Positions 33,611-38,608 of a stretch of DNA of 38,608 nucleotides are shown piece by piece. The stretch comes from Gnetum montanum (lineage: Eukaryota > Streptophyta > Gnetopsida > Gnetales > Gnetaceae). Position numbers and translations under genes: made by a program. The DNA is taken from positions 641,791 to 680,398 of the forward strand of contig MNCI01008863.1 in the NCBI GenBank assembly GCA_015680685.1, given 5' to 3'. A model generated the notes under the pieces. It was not told where the DNA came from, ran no database searches, and saw only the letters and a program-made list of their open reading frames with translations. Within the stretch, counting starts at the first letter, position 1. Every line of letters starts with the position of its first letter.

Positions 33611-33730
33611 ATCTATATTGGAAACACACCATCAAACCAAGCCATCTAGACACACTTTGTAAAGTTTCCCATTGATTTCCATAAAGTACTTGGCTCGGTG
33701 AAGAAATTGTTGTTTCTTCTTAAGGTTTAA

Positions 33731-34240
33731 CTATTGTGGTATTTGTTGGGTGAGGAGATAGGTAAGAATGCTATTGTTCCAATTTGTCTCCATGGGTGAT
33801 TGATTATTCACTACACCAGAAAAGAGGAATTCATCAAGAAAGTAATCAAAAATTGGATACTCATCCTCTTTATTGTCCCATCGCAACTGAGATAAATGAT
33901 CAGCAACTACATTCTTGGTGCCTTTACGATCGATCATTGTAAGATCGAACACTTGTAAGATTACAAGCCATCGTATGATACAAGGGCTTACCATTGGCTT
34001 ATTCATGAGGAACCTTTTTGAACTATGATCTGTATGTATATATACTTTATATCTTAATACATAGTGTCTAAGCTTTTCTAATGCAAACACTATAGCCATT
34101 AATTCTTTCTTTGTGGTAGTGTAGTTAAGTTTTGTACCAACGATACTTCTACTTGCATAGTGGATGTAATAAGGATGCTTTTGGTGATCTAACAGTGTAA
34201 GTACGACTCCTAAGGCATAGTTGTATGTGTCAATCATGAT
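33731..34240 (-). pseudogene. RNase H of element B
   Basis: Removes template RNA during reverse transcription. One open frame of 168 codons (34237-33731). Visible residues: Asp in MIDTYNYALGVVL, Glu in TTTKKELMAIVFALEKLRHY, Asp in HTDHSS, and Asp in VVADHLSQL, so the four acidic positions expected in Ty3/gypsy RNase H all seem present. The VADHLS tract is typical of the Athila/Tat branch. The frame is open but separated from RT and integrase by shifts, so it would not be made as a polyprotein. Confidence 0.85.
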
Positions 34241-34294
34241 ATGGAATAATTTGGACCAATTAGGAGCTTGTAGAATGGGTGTTTCTACTAGCTT

Positions 34295-35225
34295 CTATTT
34301 CAAAGTTTGGAAAGCTAATTCACATTCCCTGGTCCACTTGAAAGGTACGTCCTTTTTTGTTAATTCCACCAATGATTTGGAAACCTTTGAAAAGTTCTCA
34401 ATAAATCTCCTATAGTAGCCAGTATGTCCAAGGAATGATTGAATATCTTTGACAGTTTTTGGTTGATGGGTAATTCCTTGGATAATTTTGATTTTCTTGA
34501 GGTCTACCTCTATCCCTGTGTGTGAGATTTTGTGCCCTATTACTACGTCTTCTTGAACCATCAAATGACTTTTTCTGCTAATTGAGCCTCAAATTTATTT
34601 CTACACATCTTTTTAACACTTGCTCCAACTGGTCCAAGGCTTGATCAAAGTTTTCTCCATAAGTGAGGATGTCTTCCATAAAGACCTCCATGCCATTCCC
34701 TATCTGCTATTGGAATATGCTTAGAAATAGTCATTGAAATGTTGCAGGGGCATTGCACAAGCCAAACATCTATTTATATGTGAACGTTCTCCAAGAACTG
34801 GTGAATGTAGTCTTGGCTTGGTCTTTTGAGGCTATTTGTATTTGGTTATATCCACTATATCCATCCAAAAAACTGTAATAGCGATGCCTTGCGATGGTGT
34901 CTAAAACATGGTCGACAAATGATAATGGAAAATGATCTTTGAATGTTGTCATATTTAGTAGCCTAAAATCTATGCACACCCTCCATTTGCCTCCCTTTTT
35001 AGGCACAATAACTAAGGGGCTAACCCATTCACTATCAGCAATGGGGTATATGAACCCAACCTTGAGAAGCTATTTTATTTCTTCTTAACTACTTGCTTAA
35101 GCTTAGGGTTCAATCACCTCTATGGTTATCTTCGAGGCTTCATGGAGGGGTCAGTGTAAATTCTATGTTGACATATCCTAGGATCTATTCCAGTTAATTT
35201 GGGATATGACCAAGCAAAGCTTCTG
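34295..35225 (-). pseudogene. Reverse transcriptase of element B, FMDD box mutated
   Basis: RNA-dependent DNA polymerase. N-terminal approach at about 35215-35020 (GFIYPIADSEWVSPLVIVPK), fingers/palm in the open frame 35006-34770 (RVCIDFRLLN, SFLDGYSGYNQI, KTTFTSS), then FGLCNAPATFQ at about 34760-34730. The catalytic box reads FMED at 34671-34682, where Ty3/gypsy enzymes have a Tyr/Phe-x-Asp-Asp; replacing the first Asp should abolish activity. The thumb/connection follows at 34564-34295 (SFLGHTGYYRRFIENFSKV, KKDVPFKW). Stops flank the FGLCNAPATFQ tract. Confidence 0.9.
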
Positions 35226-35719
35226 ACCATTTATTTATTACCTGTAGCAGTTCTTCTTTCTATTGAGGAGTAAGCTTAGCATTTATAATTACCAATTTTT
35301 TGTTTTTAAGGAATGTGTATTCCATACCGGTGGGCAATGGTTTAAACTCAAGGGGCTCCTACTTGAATTTCTCAAGGATTTCCAACTTCCCCCAGTTGAT
35401 ATTTTGAAGGTTAAGACTTGGAAGTTGGTGGTTGACTTACTCTAATGCATCTATGCTATCGATGTAAGCACAAGTCAAACACTCAATTGGTTCCATGCAT
35501 ATGAGTGAATTAATTTCTTGATTAGTTGTTAGCCACTAGGTGTCTTCATATTGTGTGGCTACTGCATACAAGCATCTTTGTATGTTAATAACTTGTGCAC
35601 ACTGATTGCATGTAGGCAATGCTAAACTTTGCATAAACCATGACCTTTGCATGTAATTACATCCTATTTCATTATATGCGATGCACATAACTTTCTTCTT
35701 CTTGATCTTTTTGAATGTA

Positions 35720-36060
35720 TTTTTTTTTGATATTTCTAGGGAAAGATCATGGATTCCTAGGCATGTGTTGATGGTGCTTAGCCATGCTCTTCCCATTATG
35801 ATTGGGAAGTCTCTCTTACCATTTTTTACCTAAATCACTAGGAAGTCACCTAGGTATGACCATCCACAAACAGTCATAACAATGTCTTCTACCAGTCCCA
35901 ATGGGATAGTGATGGACTAGTTAGCCAACTCTAGATGGATGTTGCTCTTTTTCAAGGAGGCAGGTTCCAAGCCTTGTACATTTCTTGAGAAATCAAGTTG
36001 ACACTAGAACCTGAATCCAAAAGATCCTTGCACAGTGCATTTCCAGCGATTTGTAAGTAT
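35720..36060 (-). pseudogene. Aspartic protease of element B
   Basis: Polyprotein-maturing protease. The active site DSG is intact in LLDSGSSVNLISQ (about 36010-35970), and the conserved C-terminal tract FPIIMGRAWLS lies at about 35810-35770. The frame between is open apart from stops near 35925 and 35830. It follows the Pro-rich tail of gag (about 36500-36100). Region 35540-35720 downstream, with a Cys-containing tract, is a linker to reverse transcriptase. Confidence 0.75.
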
Positions 36061-36690
36061 ATCAGAGGACTCCAAGGATCAAAGAATTTCCTAGGAAGGT
36101 GGCTAGCTTTGATCCAATCAATGACGACATGTGTTAGCATGATCGTATGTGTTGAGTGTAGTGATTGGGTTGAAGGGGACTCTGAAGTTTTGATTAATAC
36201 TGAGGCATCTAAGGAATCAACCACTTGTGATTGCAAGGGCTTGGTTGGACTGTTAGTTCTAAAGAAAGGTCTTTTCTTCATGTGGTTGTTGGAACTAATA
36301 GTAGGTTGAGAGTTAATAGCCCTCATGGAATTATATTGCTATGACTAGGTAGGGATTTCACCTTGCATCGTGGGAGTAGGTGGTAGTGGAGCTACTAGTG
36401 GAAAAGATGTAGCTGGATGAGAAGGATGATATGCTTGTGGAATATCACCTCTAGAAGAGGAAGTTACATAATACTTGCGGGCTTGGTAGTGAGGTTGAAG
36501 AGTGACGTGACCAGTAGAGTCACGTGGGGAGATTGGCTACTACACATAATATCCATATGAGTTAAGTTATTGGTAAGGATATTGTTTCCTTGGTGGTCGT
36601 ATTCCCCATGATTGTGGGTGCTACCACTATTGATATTGCTCAATTAGTTGTGGTGGAGTTCCACTGGGATAATATGTTAAGGGTTGGTGG
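36061..36690 (-). pseudogene. Pro/Ser/Thr-rich gag-protease linker of element B
   Basis: Minus-strand frame with PHYQARKYYVTSSSRGD, HPSHPATSFPLVAPLPPTP and KKRPFFRTNSP. Equivalent to the Pro-rich tail of gag in N (5290-4913, with PPFP and KHPFFKHDHK-type sequence). It connects gag to protease and has no catalytic residues of its own. Confidence 0.6.
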
Positions 36691-38364
36691 AACTACCTTG
36701 GGTTACATTGAGGATAAAGTAACCTTTGGGGTGTTTGCCTTTTGTTTAATTGTGGGTTAAGTGCATACATCCCAAACTCTTGAAAATGTGAGATTAAAGG
36801 GTAACATCCCTTAAGATGGTCATATTGACATATCTCACATCCACTATCATTTTTTTGTTTCTGAATCCATAACCTCTTTAATGATGGCAACTTTGCCGTT
36901 ACCATTGCTACATGCATGTTTAGCCTTTTTCTTTTTTCTTTTCTCACTACCTTGCTCTCTAGACTCCTCTACTATTTTAAGAATAGTTTGAAATCTATTG
37001 TCTAGGGAATCCCACATTTTGTCTACCTTTGCCAAAAATTCTAATGTCAACTTTTGGATAAGCAAAGTTTTCCTATTCACCATCTCTTTGAGCGGTGAAT
37101 CTTCTTCATCCTCAAAAAATCTTACTCACCTCTTCTGGAGGGAAGGATCTTGGTTATACTCTTCCAAACTTTCTCTCTTTCATAGCTCACCTTCTTCCTT
37201 AGCAACTTTCTCTAATAGTATTTGAATTTGATGGAACCTAAGCTTAGATAGTCTCCCTTGGGCATAATTCCTAAGGGTTCTTCTCGTTTCATGCCTAAGA
37301 CCATCCACGAGATGGCACAATTGATCCCTTTGTGAATAACCATGGCTAGGACGATGATGTAATAGTGCATAGTATCATCCCATGGTAGCATCCAAGGGTG
37401 CATGTCTTCCTTGTTTCCAGCCTTGGATTTTCTTTCACAGGTTGGAAACTTGGGAGTACATTCGGTACTTATCATTGAATAATTATAACATAGTACTCCA
37501 TCTACAAATAGATTCCGATTCTAAGGATCAGTACCAACTTTTTGCTTCTTTAACTAGTGTCTATGAAAACAACTTAAGTTTTTGCCATTCTTTCTCTATG
37601 TTTTGTAAGGCACACGCATCATGGAATTCTTATAAATGATTCTGAGAATCAACATTGTATCCCCCTTTAAATTGTGGGATATTGTTCATATCTAATCTCT
37701 TGATCCTACTATCTTTTTGTGCCTTGTTGGAATTCTAACAGTCTCAGTTATGTCTAACATACTTTGAGTAGTGAGTAGGGGTTCATCATGATCATCTCGT
37801 CCATGACGTCTATGATGCCTATGTTGTTCCCTACTCTTCCTTCTTCTATGTCGTGACTCTCTAGAGTTCCCTCGTCCCCTTTCCTGGTTGTTTCATCTAT
37901 GACTTCCACTTTATCTACCTTTATCCCCATGGTCTTTTTCTTTATGACCATATCCAGATATTGAAGGAGAGGGTGAAGGATATGATAATGGTGAAGAAGA
38001 AGGAGAACCGTCATCATGACAGTGTCTGCTACCTTCTCTTCTGCGATCTTGGCCCCGATCGCAATTGTAATCAGAATGTTCACCTTTATCATGAGTTTGC
38101 ATCCCTGTTTCAAATCCTCTGTGCCCATGGCTATCAAAACCTAGGCTATGAATAGTGAAATGAAGGTTTTGATACACAACCCATTAGCCAAAGTCAAGGG
38201 GAGGAACATTGTTATGTGGGCGACTACCTAAGATAGGTTTACCACCCTCATTTTTGCTTAAGACATGTGGGGCATCCTGGGACCACTTACCCTTCAAAGA
38301 CTTATGATGTCTCTTCTATTGCAAGTCCCTTCGACATTGTGCCTCTGTGGTACAATATTTTCTT
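36690..38364 (-). pseudogene. gag: gag of element B, degenerate
   Basis: Likely start at the ATG near 38373-38364 (MTQENIVPQRHN). N-terminal part is rich in Arg, His and Asp (38177-37911, RGQDRRREGSRHCHDDG); a DEPLLTTQSML tract at about 37790-37750 matches DDPLLATTSLM in N. Capsid (about 37700-37180) contains NIPQFKGGYNVDSQN and YYALL, with a frame disrupted by stops. The zinc knuckle at about 36850-36800 reads CEICQYDHLKGC, a near-complete CCHC box. Homology to N's gag is extensive and colinear, including KVAKEEGE near the capsid end. The very 5' end (38364-38608) and 5' LTR are not resolved or not in the window. Confidence 0.75.
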
Positions 38365-38608
38365 GAGTCATGGTCTTGCACAACATATTTTGCATGTAAG
38401 TGTGTCATGCCAATTCATGTGAGAGCATGAAAAAGCATGCTCGAGACTGAATGATTGGGAGGTAACACTATGTTACCTTCTAAGTCTCGCCAATGCAATT
38501 GTTCATCTTGATGGAGGATAAAGGTGAAGTTTGGTATATACTCATTAGGATGAGTATATGCCACTCGAACTTGTTGAGGGACTGGCAAATCAACATCATG
38601 TGTATTAC
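38365..38608 (-). other. Element B leader, up to window edge
   Basis: No gene or primer site recognised in the last 240 bases; the 5' LTR and primer site are expected beyond the window edge. Confidence 0.5.

Larger units (their letters stand above)
29685..38608 (-). mobile_element. Element B: autonomous-type Ty3/gypsy element (Athila/Tat branch), 5' end outside window
   Basis: Minus-strand element with 3' LTR (29685-30582), polypurine tract, post-pol region, integrase, RNase H, reverse transcriptase, protease and gag in standard gag-PR-RT-RH-INT order. No chromodomain follows integrase. All genes are broken by stops or frameshifts, and two catalytic residues are lost (reverse transcriptase, integrase). 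The LTR is of the same family as those of A and N, gag matches N, and the post-pol region matches A. It is inserted in element C's LTR-like region; left target flank is CCTAA (29680-29684). The right partner is outside the window. Confidence 0.85.

Noticed and set aside
35998-36309. Plus-strand 103-codon open frame
   Set aside because: Mirror of the protease/linker frame of element B, with no homology of its own.
1-38608. tRNA, rRNA or CRISPR-type arrays
   Set aside because: No cloverleaf-like or rRNA sequence seen by eye; the repeat arrays present lack regular unique spacers. A covariance-model search was not possible here.

Overview
This is a plant nuclear repeat block with no intact cellular gene. 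It is AT-rich, has no bacterial-style gene packing, and its bulk is layered Ty3/gypsy LTR retrotransposons with plant-type primer sites, plus a decayed Mutator-like transposase. The age of the insertions (the one complete LTR pair differs at about 8% of sites by eye, mostly transitions) and the depth of nesting suggest a very large, slowly purged plant genome such as a conifer or a giant-genome monocot. The sequence does not settle which.

Left block (1-8790): a chromovirus-type integrase remnant (8528-8790, minus) is interrupted by element A (plus strand; only its 3' internal end and 3' LTR, 7685-8527, are in the window). Element A is itself interrupted by a complete element N (951-7588, minus, both LTRs, tRNA-Asp-type primer site, imperfect 5-bp target duplication). 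N has a gag-like gene but no pol. It also has an unrecognised second open reading frame downstream, placed behind what looks like a private copy of the LTR promoter.

Middle block (8800-14700): AT-rich decay. The one recognisable gene is a Mutator-like (MULE) transposase pseudogene with a SWIM zinc-finger remnant (about 9530-11090, plus). A roughly 150-bp unidentified direct repeat lies on either side of it.

Right-middle block (about 14890-29684): a Tat-lineage-like element C on the plus strand. It has an LTR-like region with TATA box and G-quadruplex motif, a possible tRNA-Arg-type primer site, a long gag pseudogene and a protease, but no reverse transcriptase or integrase. Between protease and the 3' end lies an antisense fossil gene (24935 down to 21900) with at least six exon-like blocks and good GT-AG junctions. 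Then come a minisatellite, a duplicated segment, and an LTR-like region carrying about 12 hairpin-plus-G-run modules spaced about 190 bp apart.

Right block (29685-38608): element B, minus strand, the autonomous-type relative of A and N. Its 3' LTR is complete, followed (reading leftwards on the minus strand, from the right edge) by gag, protease, reverse transcriptase, RNase H and integrase, all broken. Its 5' LTR is outside the window. A, N and B share LTR ends (TGATGAG...CTCATCA) and LTR body; N and B share gag; A and B share the post-pol region. They are one family with different U3 promoters and different gene content. There is one ambiguous base (N) at 32535.
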